A DNA stretch of 43,486 bases from Aphanothece sp. CMT-3BRIN-NPC111 (GTDB taxonomy: Bacteria > Cyanobacteriota > Cyanobacteriia > Cyanobacteriales > JAHHGU01): contig JAHHGU010000046.1 of NCBI GenBank assembly GCA_019359765.1, forward strand, positions 1 through 43,486, given 5' to 3'. This document shows positions 6,920 through 14,934 of this stretch, one piece after another; within the stretch, counting starts at the first letter, position 1; each line of letters opens with the position of its first letter. The notes under the pieces were generated by a model. It did not search any database. It worked only from the letters and a program-made list of their open reading frames with translations, and was not told the DNA's origin. The position numbers and the translations under genes are program-made.

Positions 6920-8318
6920 GAGCGTATGAGCCTGTTTGTGCTATCGTTTCATTTTCCAGGTTGTTTTGGTCATCTAGCAACCACATACCAGATACTATTT
7001 TGGTTTGCATCACCGGCAAGGTTAATCCCTGTTGCAAACCTGCGACTAACAAAGCGAGCGTATCTACAAGTTTAGGGTCCCACCGCGATTGCTGCTCTTT
7101 TATACACTCCGCCAATGCTTGAGACAAATTCTCTTCACGGCTAGAGTTGGAAGCTTGCAAAGAAGCCACTCGTTGCTGAAACTCTGCCGCTAATCCTAAA
7201 ATTCTTGATTCTAAGGGAATTTGATCAGCAGCTAACCCCCCTGGGGAGCCAGTGCCGTTCCACCACTCGTGTTGGTGAGTAATAATTTTAGCAACAGCCC
7301 GCAACTGTGGCATTGTTCGTAACGACTGTGCTGCCGGAAGTAGGGGACAAGTTAAGGGACAACTAGGTGCTTCTTCCTGATAGTGCATCGACAAACCGGG
7401 GCTGAGAAAACTTTCTGAATCAGGCAAGCGACCGAGACGGTGCAGTAGCCCAGCTAAACGCAGTCGCTTAATCTGCCATGCGGCTAAATCCAACAGTTGC
7501 GCCATTGTTTCCGCTAGAGCCACTACTTCCGCCGCGGCCATCGGATTATTGGTGTCAGCTAAATCGATCAGCTGCGCCATACGTAGAAAAGCCTGCAACT
7601 CGTTGGATACTAGGTTGCTATCTAGTTCCTTTTGATGGGGTAAGTTACTTAACTGGCTTAAATCCAACTCGCTGTTGTGCAGATAATCTACCACGCGACA
7701 GACGATGGCATCGAGTTCGTCTGGTTTTTCGGCTTTGGTGCTGGCGATCGCTTCTAGGTGCTGGGTTAACGTTTGTTGCAGTTCTGGATTGTAGCGCCCA
7801 ATATGGGCGATCGCTAATTCTGCCGCCTCCTGCACCAAGCCGGCCTCAAACATCCACACCCCGTAGAATTTACGCTCTAGGTCTTCGTCTGGCTGTCCCT
7901 CAGCACCATAATCTGCGGCTGAAAGCTCTTGACAAAGTACCATCGCTGTATATGTTGGCGAGATAATTATCAAGTGCCATTCCTGAGCCACCGGATCGGC
8001 TGAGTCTAAATTGACTAACTCGACATTCTCACGCTGACTGGTGGGATGTTCTGCAAACCCGGCATCCCCTGCCGCCATGATCACAACTTGGCGCGATCGC
8101 TCAGCGAGATCTCTATAGCGATCTGCCTCTTGCAGATACCATTTGCCCCGTTGAAAAGCTGCAATCACCAATGGCGCACTGCTAGAAGTCAAGATGCAGT
8201 CTTCCAGGGCATGACACAAGGCAACCAGAGTGTTTTTATAATACACTCCAAAACGTAGCGGTCTTAGCCCTGATTTATGGGCATCAGCCAGCTGTTGTAA
8301 AATAGAGCCTTCTAACAT
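6912..8318 (-). CDS. DICT sensory domain plus degenerate HD-GYP protein
   Basis: The 468-residue protein starts with a DICT domain (about 1-150), a sensory module of cyanobacterial signalling proteins. A helical linker follows, then an HD-GYP-like domain (about 300-440). In that domain the expected LLHDIGK reads LLHRLGR, and the HHE..DGTGYP motif appears as HQHEWWNGTGSPGGL. With the HD aspartate and the GYP tyrosine missing, it is unlikely to hydrolyse cyclic di-GMP normally and may be a sensor or scaffold. ATG 8318 (MLEGSILQQL) is preferred over the TTG at 8357. It follows the radical SAM gene by about 70 bp and overlaps the pentapeptide gene by 8 bases, so all three are likely an operon. 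Confidence 0.75.
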   Translation of the reverse strand: MLEGSILQQLADAHKSGLRPLRFGVYYKNTLVALCHALEDCILTSSSAPLVIAAFQRGKWYLQEADRYRDLAERSRQVVIMAAGDAGFAEHPTSQRENVELVNLDSADPVAQEWHLIIISPTYTAMVLCQELSAADYGAEGQPDEDLERKFYGVWMFEAGLVQEAAELAIAHIGRYNPELQQTLTQHLEAIASTKAEKPDELDAIVCRVVDYLHNSELDLSQLSNLPHQKELDSNLVSNELQAFLRMAQLIDLADTNNPMAAAEVVALAETMAQLLDLAAWQIKRLRLAGLLHRLGRLPDSESFLSPGLSMHYQEEAPSCPLTCPLLPAAQSLRTMPQLRAVAKIITHQHEWWNGTGSPGGLAADQIPLESRILGLAAEFQQRVASLQASNSSREENLSQALAECIKEQQSRWDPKLVDTLALLVAGLQQGLTLPVMQTKIVSGMWLLDDQNNLENETIAQTGSYAHG

Positions 8319-8390
8319 TGTTTGGCTTTTTATCTTAAACGAAACATAAACACACAAAGGAAGTAAGGCAGGTATTATCTACCTAACCGC

Positions 8391-9962
8391 CTAGGAAACA
8401 TTTACCAGCTGTTTGTCGGTTTGCTGAATTGGTGCTGTCAGGGCTTCTTCCAACTCCGCACAACCCAGCCTATCTTCTAATATTTTCATAACTTCGCGCC
8501 CAAAATCATTAGGATTTTGCTGCCACGCCTGGAGACAAACTTCCCCAAAGAACGAGCCTAAAGGTTCTGGGTTCCAGAGTAACTTCTTAGCTGTCCAAGG
8601 CATTATGCTCATCGGGTCATAGCCAGGTTTGAGGATTTTATTCTCAAAAGCATATTCTTCTAGGTGGGTATGCGGTTGCAAACCAATAAAGAAGATAGCC
8701 GGTTCTACCTTATCTGCTCCAAAAATTCGTTCCAGCTCTCGGTGATAGGCTAGAGTCTGGCGAATCGTTTCTGGTCGTTCATCAATTACATTAAACGAGT
8801 AGTTGACTGAAACCAAATCATTAAAACCAGCCGCCTTTAAGTCGCGGCAGTTTTCCAACACTGTGCGTAGGTTATAGCCCATCCGCATTTTACGCACCAG
8901 TTCCTGTGAACCGCTGGTGATGCCGATCTCAAAGTAATTCATCCCTGTCTTCACCATGAGGTCACATAACTCTGGTGTGAGGTTATCTGCCCGAATATAG
9001 GCCGCCCAGTGGATGTCTTTCATCCCCGCATCAAGGATTTTCTGCAACAACTCCACTGCGTCGTTAATAAATTTACGGGCAGGGATAAACTGGGCGTCGG
9101 TAAACCAGAAGTTGCGAACACCTCGGTCGTAAAGTTGGCGCATTTCTGCGACAACTTCATCTGCGGGATTGATCCGCACCTGTTTGCCTTCAATTACCGT
9201 ATAGATGCAATAACAACAGTTGTGGGGACAACCGCGCTTGGTTTGTACTCCCACGTAGAAATCTTGGTCTTGCAGGTAATATTGAAACTCAGACCAAATT
9301 TTTTCAATGTAATCGTAGTTGCAGGCGCTTTTCTCAATTGAAGTGGGGCTTTCGTGAATCATGCGATCGCGCGGTGTCGTTTCCCCCACCACATAACAGC
9401 GTTCATCACGAAAATCCTGCCCTTTGAGCAGTTTTTCCAGTAGCGCCTCGCCTTCACCTACTGAAACAATTGTCCCTTTCGGTAGGCTTTTACCCAGTTG
9501 TTCATAAAATACACTTACTGCACCACCACCAACCAGTGTGCGGGCATCCCGATTGTATTTCTGAGCGCGTTTCAACCCCCGTTTAATTAACCCCAGGTTG
9601 CGCCAGAGTTCTGTATAGTAAGCTGTAGTTACACGCAGCCCGCCTAGTGCCCCCCGCAATCTCAGTAAAGGATTTTGGGCATAGTAGAATTCAAAGGCGT
9701 GCTGGAGTGGGTTGCCACCTCTACCTCCTACTGGCGCATAAATCTGGATATCCCGCCAGGAAAATACCAGCAGTGTGGGTTTAAATTCATCCACACAGGT
9801 ATCTAAAGCACTGGCAAAATCTAAGGGTGGCACTGTTCCCAGGTCAAAAATGCGCTGTTCGATGTCTGGGAATAGTTTGTGAACGCTATCTGCCAGGTAA
9901 ACAACCCCTAGTGGGAAGATAGGATTACAAGGAAGGCGGACATAGAGAATTCGATTTTCCAT
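8391..9962 (-). CDS. B12-binding-type radical SAM protein, photosystem II high-light acclimation family
   Basis: The protein is 523 residues from ATG 9962 (MENRILYVRLPCNP). The N-terminal part (1-200) resembles the cobalamin-binding Rossmann domain of B12-type radical SAM enzymes. The radical SAM core has the CxxxCxxC cluster motif within KRGCPHNCCYCIY. The TIM-barrel segments FWFTDAQFIPARKFINDAVE and MNYFEIGITSGSQELVRKM also fit. To my recollection, cyanobacterial homologues are annotated as photosystem II high-light acclimation radical SAM proteins. The substrate is not evident from the sequence. It is the first gene of a probable operon with the DICT and pentapeptide genes. The long divergent intergenic region upstream contains an HLR1-like motif. 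Confidence 0.75.
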   Translation of the reverse strand: MENRILYVRLPCNPIFPLGVVYLADSVHKLFPDIEQRIFDLGTVPPLDFASALDTCVDEFKPTLLVFSWRDIQIYAPVGGRGGNPLQHAFEFYYAQNPLLRLRGALGGLRVTTAYYTELWRNLGLIKRGLKRAQKYNRDARTLVGGGAVSVFYEQLGKSLPKGTIVSVGEGEALLEKLLKGQDFRDERCYVVGETTPRDRMIHESPTSIEKSACNYDYIEKIWSEFQYYLQDQDFYVGVQTKRGCPHNCCYCIYTVIEGKQVRINPADEVVAEMRQLYDRGVRNFWFTDAQFIPARKFINDAVELLQKILDAGMKDIHWAAYIRADNLTPELCDLMVKTGMNYFEIGITSGSQELVRKMRMGYNLRTVLENCRDLKAAGFNDLVSVNYSFNVIDERPETIRQTLAYHRELERIFGADKVEPAIFFIGLQPHTHLEEYAFENKILKPGYDPMSIMPWTAKKLLWNPEPLGSFFGEVCLQAWQQNPNDFGREVMKILEDRLGCAELEEALTAPIQQTDKQLVNVS

Positions 9963-10510
9963 CGTCGTTTTTAGGATTCTCCAATTGCCAATATTCATGC
10001 TCAGCAAGGGCTGTAGCGGCGTACATAAAATAAATTATTCCTGCGGCTGTTCCTACAGTAGCCTTTTTAGCTAGGCTTGAACCTGCGATTTCAGACCCTT
10101 TTTGTATTTTTTAGTTACACAGGGGAGGGCGCAGAAGCCAGAGAGCCGCTATAACCAGATCCAGCTTAGAAGCGTCTCTCTAAGGAAATAATGCGTGAAA
10201 GTATTTTACATAAGAGTCTTTCCGCCCGAAGCCAGATATGCTCGTCGGTATGGAACTTTACATAACTTTACGATATCACTCATTTGACTCAAATGGGCGG
10301 TATTTTTTGTTCAGACTTTACTTTTGGAGAAAAGTCGGCTAGCTAGCCGTTGCACTTATATGTAGGCTATGTGAATAACTATTCCTCTATCTTTAAATAG
10401 AAATCTCAGCCGATGCGCCGATTGGTAGTCGGAGTTACAGCCAACGGGATCGCCCGGTGTTAGCCTTCTCAATGTAATCCTATATTTTGGGGCAAAGCTC
10501 CTCGGCAGTT
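9963..10510. other. Divergent intergenic region between radical SAM and DUF1830 genes
   Basis: This stretch of about 550 bp has no convincing gene. It contains an HLR1-like direct repeat (10257-10274) and a further TTTTACATAAG half-site near 10203. It should hold promoters for both divergently transcribed genes. Confidence 0.5.
10257..10274 (+). promoter_or_regulatory. HLR1-like high-light regulatory element (RpaB-type site)
   Basis: TTTACATAACTTTACGAT fits the HLR1 consensus of two (G/T)TTACA(T/A)(T/A) units separated by 2 nt, with one mismatch in the second unit. RpaB binds HLR1 to control high-light genes in cyanobacteria. It lies 236 bp upstream of the DUF1830 start and about 295 bp upstream of the radical SAM start, farther than typical sites. 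The call is based on the motif alone. Confidence 0.4.
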
Positions 10511-10900
10511 ATGGCTCAAATTCTCGATCCTATCCCTTCTGATAATTCCGCTTCTATTCTATGCTGCTACGTAAATGTAACTAGCCAACTTCAGATTGTT
10601 CGCATTACGAACATTCCCAACTGGTACTTTGAGCGGGTGGTTTTTCCGGGGCAGCGCCTGGTGTTTGAAGCATTGCCAGATGCTCAACTAGAAATTAATA
10701 CTGGCCATATGGCGAGTGCTATTCTTTCAGATACGATACCGTGCGATCGCTTGTGTATCGACGAAACTGACCCTCCATTCGCCACCCAGCCCTTCTTGGA
10801 ACAGGCGAAGAAACAAACCGATAATATGCTGACGGTGGAAAAAAACAATAATAACAACATAGAAACCGCAGAATTTTTAACAATACCTGCACTTGGCTAA
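10511..10900 (+). CDS. DUF1830 domain-containing protein
   Basis: The 129-residue product (MAQILDPIPSDNSASILCCY) matches the small cyanobacterial DUF1830 family. Typical segments are CCYVNVTSQLQIVRITNIPN, WYFERVVFPGQRLVFEALPDA and SAILSDTIPCDRL. The function is unknown. The C-terminal 40 residues are low-complexity and asparagine-rich (a run of five Asn) and outside the domain. ATG 10511 is used because DUF1830 proteins begin this way; a TTG 24 bases upstream adds only eight residues. No signal peptide or membrane helix is seen, so it is probably cytoplasmic. Confidence 0.85.
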   Translation: MAQILDPIPSDNSASILCCYVNVTSQLQIVRITNIPNWYFERVVFPGQRLVFEALPDAQLEINTGHMASAILSDTIPCDRLCIDETDPPFATQPFLEQAKKQTDNMLTVEKNNNNNIETAEFLTIPALG

Positions 10901-10929
10901 AAATTTTGGTCTAATAGTTTCAGAATTAT

Positions 10930-10956
10930 GGAAGTTGCCAGCCAATGGCAACTTCC
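10930..10956 (+). terminator. Terminator-like hairpin after the DUF1830 gene
   Basis: GGAAGTTGCCA and TGGCAACTTCC form a perfect 11-bp stem with a 5-nt loop, 30 bp past the stop. Only a short TATT follows, so the T-tract is weak. Confidence 0.6.
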
Positions 10957-11035
10957 TATTGATATCATGGGAAGAACTGCTGCAATGTAGTATATCAACT
11001 TCTTTTGAAACCTGTAGTTATCGCATTAAATAACT

Positions 11036-11473
11036 TTGAACCTGCCTTCCTTCCTGTGGTTATGGAGAGCCGCTGCCTGGTCAATGGGGTTTTCCATATT
11101 GGCTTATCTGCTGCTGGGTATTAGTGGCGTTTGGATGTTTTATCTTCGCCAGCAAGGACACGCACAACCCCGATGGTTGCGACCTTTTCACTACATAACG
11201 GGCGCTACTCTAGTCGGTTTAGTCTTGCTGCTACTAGCTATTGGCATTGTCGGCACATTAGGTCACTACGGTAGCCTTGGTCACTCTGCACATTTACCTG
11301 CTGGGTTGGCAGTGGTGGCGCTAGTTTTGCTATCCGCCGTTAGTGCCGTTCTCATTAGCCCCAATCGAGACTGGGCGCGTTCTATCCACGTTGGTACTAA
11401 TATCACGCTTTTTGTAGGATTGCTCTGGGTGTCACTGACTGGCTGGGATGTAGTACAAAAATATTTACCCTAA
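11036..11473 (+). CDS. DUF4079 family integral membrane protein
   Basis: The 145-residue protein has four hydrophobic segments at about 13-35, 53-73, 85-105 and 122-140. It has the DUF4079-like pattern FYLRQQGHAQPRWLRPFHYITGA and conserved histidines (HYGSLGHSAH, SIHVGTN), reminiscent of heme-binding four-helix cytochrome b561-like proteins. The function is unknown. The start is a TTG at 11036; the first in-frame ATG would remove most of the first helix. Hairpins isolate it from its neighbours, so it may be monocistronic. Confidence 0.75.
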   Translation: MNLPSFLWLWRAAAWSMGFSILAYLLLGISGVWMFYLRQQGHAQPRWLRPFHYITGATLVGLVLLLLAIGIVGTLGHYGSLGHSAHLPAGLAVVALVLLSAVSAVLISPNRDWARSIHVGTNITLFVGLLWVSLTGWDVVQKYLP

Positions 11474-11543
11474 TATCACAAAACGATAATTTTGTCGCCA
11501 GTTAACAGTAGAAACTACGAGCTGGACATACTTTTTCGATAAG

Positions 11544-11653
11544 CTTAAAAAGCTATCTGAAAAGCCGATTAAAGATATTTTTTACCGCTTTTATCAGCCA
11601 GATAGAGGCAGATATTTAATTTCCTAAAATTATTTTTTGGGATATGCTCTAAG
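11544..11653. mobile_element. Degenerate MITE-like element, CCTATCCGAA family (copy 3)
   Basis: CTTAAAAAGCTATCTGAAAA on the left pairs imperfectly with TTTTTTGGGATATGCTCTAAG on the right. The core carries the same TTTTTACCGC...CAGATA pattern as the copies near 6.1 kb. It is decayed and non-coding, and lies upstream of thiO. Confidence 0.45.
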
Positions 11654-11785
11654 AAGGTATTTCAAGCCTAACGGCGATCGCGCGGTTGATTGTAGGCATT
11701 ATCCTGGTAATTGAGAATCAGATATCTGCTCATCAAGGGTACCTGTGCTGTGGTAAACAGGATTGATGAGAATTTTGATAAAAAA

Positions 11786-12877
11786 ATGAACGCAGGAAGG
11801 GATATTCTCATCATCGGTGGCGGTATTATTGGCCTATCGCTGGCTATAGAATTGCGATCGCGCAATGCAACTGTTACCGTTTTGTGTCGGGACTTCAAGC
11901 AAGCCGCAGCCCATGCCGCTGCTGGTATGCTAGCACCTCAAGCAGAAGGCATTCCCCCCAGCCCCATGCTGGATTTGTGCCTGCGTAGTCGCTCATTGTA
12001 TCCAGAATGGATTGGCAAACTAGAAGAAATTACTGATGTTGCTACTGGATACTGGCGCTGTGGCATTTTGGCACCTGTTTATGGAAGTCAGGAGAAAGGC
12101 GTCAGGAGTCAGGAGTCAGGAGTTAGCACTTGGCTTGACAAAAATGCCATTCATCAATTTCAGCCAGGATTAAGTTCAGAAGTTATCGGTGGATGGTGGT
12201 ATCCAGAAGATGCTCAAGTAGACAATAGGGCAATAGCTCAAGCACTGTGGGCAGCTGCTCAAAAATTAGGTGTAGATATCCATGAAGGTGTAACAGTTGA
12301 AGCACTCCAGCAGCAGCAGGGAAAAGTCGTCAGCGTCCAGACAACTGCTGGTAATTGGCAAGCAGAACATTACGTCTTAGCAACTGGTGCTTGGTCAAAT
12401 CAATTATTGCCTGTGCCGGTATATCCTAAAAAAGGACAAATGCTATCTGTGCGAGTGCCTGCGGACAAGTACAAAGAGTTACCTTTACAGCGAGTTTTAT
12501 TTGGCTCGGAAATTTATATTGTGCCACGTCAGGATAATCGAATTGTGATTGGAGCCACTAGCGAGGAAGTGGGATTTATGCCCAACAATACGCCATCGGG
12601 AATTCAAGCATTATTAGCAAGAGCCATCCGTCTCTATCCTGAATTACAGAATTTTCCGATTCAAGAGTTTTGGTGGGGATTTCGACCAGCTACGCCGAAT
12701 GAAATGCCTATTTTAGGCTCTAGTCCTTACAAGAATGTAACGCTAGCCACAGGTCACTACCGCAACGGCATTCTGCTCGCTCCAATTACTGCAAAGCTAA
12801 TTGCTGACTTAATTTGGCACCAAAAGGCTGACCCGTTACTGAGCTATTTCCCGTACTACGGAGTCAATCGATTTTAA
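11786..12877 (+). CDS. thiO: Glycine oxidase ThiO (FAD-dependent)
   Basis: The 363-residue protein begins with an FAD-binding GGGIIGLSLAIEL dinucleotide motif. It continues with the AAAHAAAGMLAPQAEG segment typical of ThiO and ends with GFRPATPNEMPILG and TGHYRNGILLAP. ThiO oxidises glycine to iminoglycine, which ThiG uses to build the thiazole of thiamine. ATG 11786 is preferred over TTG 11711, because the intervening 25 residues are not part of the fold. Between residues 101 and 115 the protein carries an extra QEKGVRSQESGVS stretch encoded by a heptamer tandem repeat. In many cyanobacteria ThiO is fused to ThiG; here they are separate genes 740 bp apart. Confidence 0.9.
   Translation: MNAGRDILIIGGGIIGLSLAIELRSRNATVTVLCRDFKQAAAHAAAGMLAPQAEGIPPSPMLDLCLRSRSLYPEWIGKLEEITDVATGYWRCGILAPVYGSQEKGVRSQESGVSTWLDKNAIHQFQPGLSSEVIGGWWYPEDAQVDNRAIAQALWAAAQKLGVDIHEGVTVEALQQQQGKVVSVQTTAGNWQAEHYVLATGAWSNQLLPVPVYPKKGQMLSVRVPADKYKELPLQRVLFGSEIYIVPRQDNRIVIGATSEEVGFMPNNTPSGIQALLARAIRLYPELQNFPIQEFWWGFRPATPNEMPILGSSPYKNVTLATGHYRNGILLAPITAKLIADLIWHQKADPLLSYFPYYGVNRF
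12087..12123 (+). repeat. GTCAGGA heptamer repeat inside thiO
   Basis: The tract is GTCAGGA, one divergent heptamer (GAAAGGC), then three perfect GTCAGGA copies and a partial unit. It lies fully inside the thiO reading frame and keeps the gene open, encoding a Ser/Glu/Gly-rich insert. Confidence 0.85.
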
Positions 12878-13010
12878 ATTAACGTTATTACCGTTAATAC
12901 TTTCCCTGTTCAGCCTCATTTTTCTCCTGAGAAAGCGCTCGACTCTAGCTCCATCATCTCTCTAGTTAATCAAAAGTAAAATTAGCTATGGCTGTGTCCA
13001 GAATGAATTT

Positions 13011-13439
13011 ATGATTGATACGCTCGTATTTTGTCTCGAATGGTTACTGCGTGCTTTTGGAGCTTTCTGGGTGATTGGTGGTGCTTTTACCCTTCAACAG
13101 GCACGACAAGCAAGCTTCATCGATAGTGCAATAGAAGCAATAACTCAGGAGAAAGAAAATCGGCTCGTCAGTCGTTTTCTATTCATGAGTGCGCTACTAA
13201 CCCTACTGAGCGGTATAGGATTAGCGTTAGCAAGCCGTTGGGTTCTTCTTCCTTTAGCTCTGTTGATAGTATCCCAGGGAGTGTATTTTGCTATCCAAAG
13301 ACAACAGTTCACCCAGGCTAAGACGGATGAGGAGCGTGACGAAGCACGAATTGCCTCATCAACTCGTAATGCGTTCATTGTTTCTTTGGTTGTAGCGATC
13401 GCAGCCCTAGTAGGGGAGAGGGTTGGCGCACTGCGATAA
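13011..13439 (+). CDS. Small membrane protein of unknown function
   Basis: I do not recognise a family for this 142-residue protein. It has hydrophobic segments at about 8-28, 55-72, 73-92 and 119-138, with a charged cytosolic-looking loop (QQFTQAKTDEERDEARIASS) between the third and fourth. This suggests a three- or four-helix inner-membrane protein. It stands between thiO and thiG on the same strand, 133 bp after thiO and 175 bp before thiG. A link to thiamine metabolism is possible but not shown by sequence. Confidence 0.7.
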   Translation: MIDTLVFCLEWLLRAFGAFWVIGGAFTLQQARQASFIDSAIEAITQEKENRLVSRFLFMSALLTLLSGIGLALASRWVLLPLALLIVSQGVYFAIQRQQFTQAKTDEERDEARIASSTRNAFIVSLVVAIAALVGERVGALR

Positions 13440-13594
13440 TTAGAAAACGGGGCAACTCAGGGAAGTGAGGTGTATGGAAAATACTGCATTTTTGATTCGC
13501 ATTGAAAAGAAGTTGATAATGCCATCTTGTTGACTCGTAACGCTTACTGTCTAGCCCGGTAATCAACTCATAGGGATCTACCAATCATTGCTCG

Positions 13595-13607
13595 CCGCCT
13601 ATGGCGG
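13595..13607 (+). promoter_or_regulatory. Short GC hairpin just upstream of the thiG start
   Basis: CCGCC-TAT-GGCGG forms a 5-bp stem whose 3' arm overlaps the only purine-rich stretch (GGCGGGG) before ATG 13615. It could affect ribosome access. Equally it may only indicate that translation starts at ATG 13678. No TPP riboswitch is found here. Confidence 0.25.
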
Positions 13608-13614
13608 GGCATAG

Positions 13615-14505
13615 ATGTTTAACATTAAAACTACAGCTGCTGTTTCCTTGCCTAATATTCACAGCGGAAATCTAGAAATGCAAACTTTAGACAAATCATT
13701 GGCACAGACTAGCGATCGCCCCCTGACTATCGCCGGAAAGACATTCACATCTCGCCTGATGACAGGAACAGGCAAATATCGCAGCCTGGAGGAAATGCAG
13801 CAAAGCATTGCAGCTAGCGGTTGCCAGATTGTCACTGTTGCCGTGCGTCGGGTGCAAACCAAGGCACCAGGACATGAAGGGTTGGCAGAAGCCTTAGACT
13901 GGACAAAACTTTGGATGCTGCCTAACACCGCAGGCTGTCAAACAGCTCAAGATGCGATTCGGGTAGCCAAACTAGGGCGGGAGATGGCGAAGATGTTGGG
14001 GCAAGAGGACAATAATTTTGTCAAGTTAGAAGTTATTCCGGACACCAAATATCTGCTACCCGATCCAATTGGCACACTGGAAGCGGCTGAAAAACTGGTG
14101 AAGGAAGGCTTTGCCGTGTTGCCTTATATCAATGCTGACCCCTTACTGGCTAAACGCCTAGAAGAAGTTGGCTGTGTTACTGTCATGCCGTTGGGTTCCC
14201 CCATCGGTTCCGGACAGGGAATCAAGAACGCCGCCAATATTCAGATAATTATTGAGAATGCACAGGTTCCTGTGGTAGTTGATGCCGGAATTGGAACTCC
14301 CAGTGAGGCAGCACAGGCAATGGAAATGGGGGCGGATGCATTGTTAATTAATACTGCGATCGCTCAAGCCCAGAACCCTGCCCTGATGGCACGCGCCATG
14401 AGTATGGCAACTGAGGCGGGTCGTTTCGCCTACTTAGCTGGACGGATTCCGGTAAAATCTTATGCCAGCGCCAGTTCCCCCTTAAGTGGTACGGTTGGGA
14501 ACTAG
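13615..14505 (+). CDS. thiG: Thiazole synthase ThiG
   Basis: The 296-residue protein is a TIM-barrel thiazole synthase. The core starts at LTIAGKTFTSRLMTGTGKY, with VTVAVRRVQTK, the Schiff-base lysine in KLEVIPDTKYLLPD (about Lys137), VMPLGSPIGSGQG and VVDAGIGTPSEAAQAMEMG. ThiG joins deoxyxylulose phosphate, thiocarboxylated ThiS and the iminoglycine made by ThiO. The first 20 residues are not conserved, and translation may start at ATG 13678 (MQTLDKS). No thiS is seen here. The end is complete and is followed by G-rich hairpins. Confidence 0.93.
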   Translation: MFNIKTTAAVSLPNIHSGNLEMQTLDKSLAQTSDRPLTIAGKTFTSRLMTGTGKYRSLEEMQQSIAASGCQIVTVAVRRVQTKAPGHEGLAEALDWTKLWMLPNTAGCQTAQDAIRVAKLGREMAKMLGQEDNNFVKLEVIPDTKYLLPDPIGTLEAAEKLVKEGFAVLPYINADPLLAKRLEEVGCVTVMPLGSPIGSGQGIKNAANIQIIIENAQVPVVVDAGIGTPSEAAQAMEMGADALLINTAIAQAQNPALMARAMSMATEAGRFAYLAGRIPVKSYASASSPLSGTVGN

Positions 14506-14600
14506 AATTAACAAATCTAAGGATTTTGGATTGACCCCGGTCACAAGCAGGGCTACTTCATTGTCCAGAAAGGAAAATCACCATCAAACGGATCAAACCT

Positions 14601-14670
14601 TTCGGAGGGGGCTTGGGGGACGCGACCGTCCCCCAATGGGGGGTTTGGGGGGCAGACCCCCCAAATCCGG
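14601..14670. repeat. G-rich double hairpin repeat after thiG
   Basis: Two adjacent stem-loops are present: TTGGGGGACG/CGTCCCCCAA (14613-14636) and TTTGGGGGG/CCCCCCAAA (14644-14665). The top strand also has at least four runs of five or more G, so a G-quadruplex is possible. The whole 14506-14880 stretch has no credible gene. Three AAAATCT-like heptamers occur near 14828-14848. Confidence 0.6.
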
Positions 14671-14894
14671 GTTTGAAAGGAAGTCAATAGTGGGTAATGA
14701 CAAGGCCACAAGGGTGGGGAGCGCTTACGCGCCGCTAAAGCCCTGCGGGCATGAACCCGCTAGTGGGGATTTTAGAAATTTTGGGTTCACAAGGGGCGGG
14801 GCATGAACCCAAAATTGCTTTTAATCCAAAATCTAAAATCTAAAATTCCTAGTCCAGGTTTATTACTCAGGTAGTAGATTTACTGTGTAAAGTT

Positions 14895-14917
14895 TTGTTA
14901 CATTGGTTGTGTAACAA
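14895..14917 (+). promoter_or_regulatory. Inverted repeat in the psb34 promoter or leader
   Basis: TTGTTACA-N7-TGTAACAA is a perfect 8-bp inverted repeat ending 17 bp before the psb34 ATG. The half-site GTTACATT resembles an HLR1 unit, but the second unit is inverted rather than direct. It is a plausible operator or 5' hairpin. No regulator can be named with confidence. Confidence 0.4.
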
Positions 14918-14934
14918 TAATGAGGATTTGATAA

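Noticed and set aside
7478..7966. 162-residue plus-strand ORF
   Set aside because: It lies opposite the DICT/HD gene, has shadow-type composition (Arg/Pro/Leu-rich) and no domain.
10386..10480. tRNA-like folding upstream of DUF1830
   Set aside because: Short complementary pieces occur, but there is no acceptor stem, no TTCGA-type T-loop and no anticodon arm of the right size.
13440..13614. Possible TPP riboswitch before thiG
   Set aside because: None of the conserved thi-box segments (such as the CUGAGA core) is present upstream of thiG or thiO.
14486..14806. 106-residue ORF overlapping the end of thiG
   Set aside because: It is made of Gly/Pro/Arg-rich translation of hairpin repeats, starts inside thiG and has no family resemblance.
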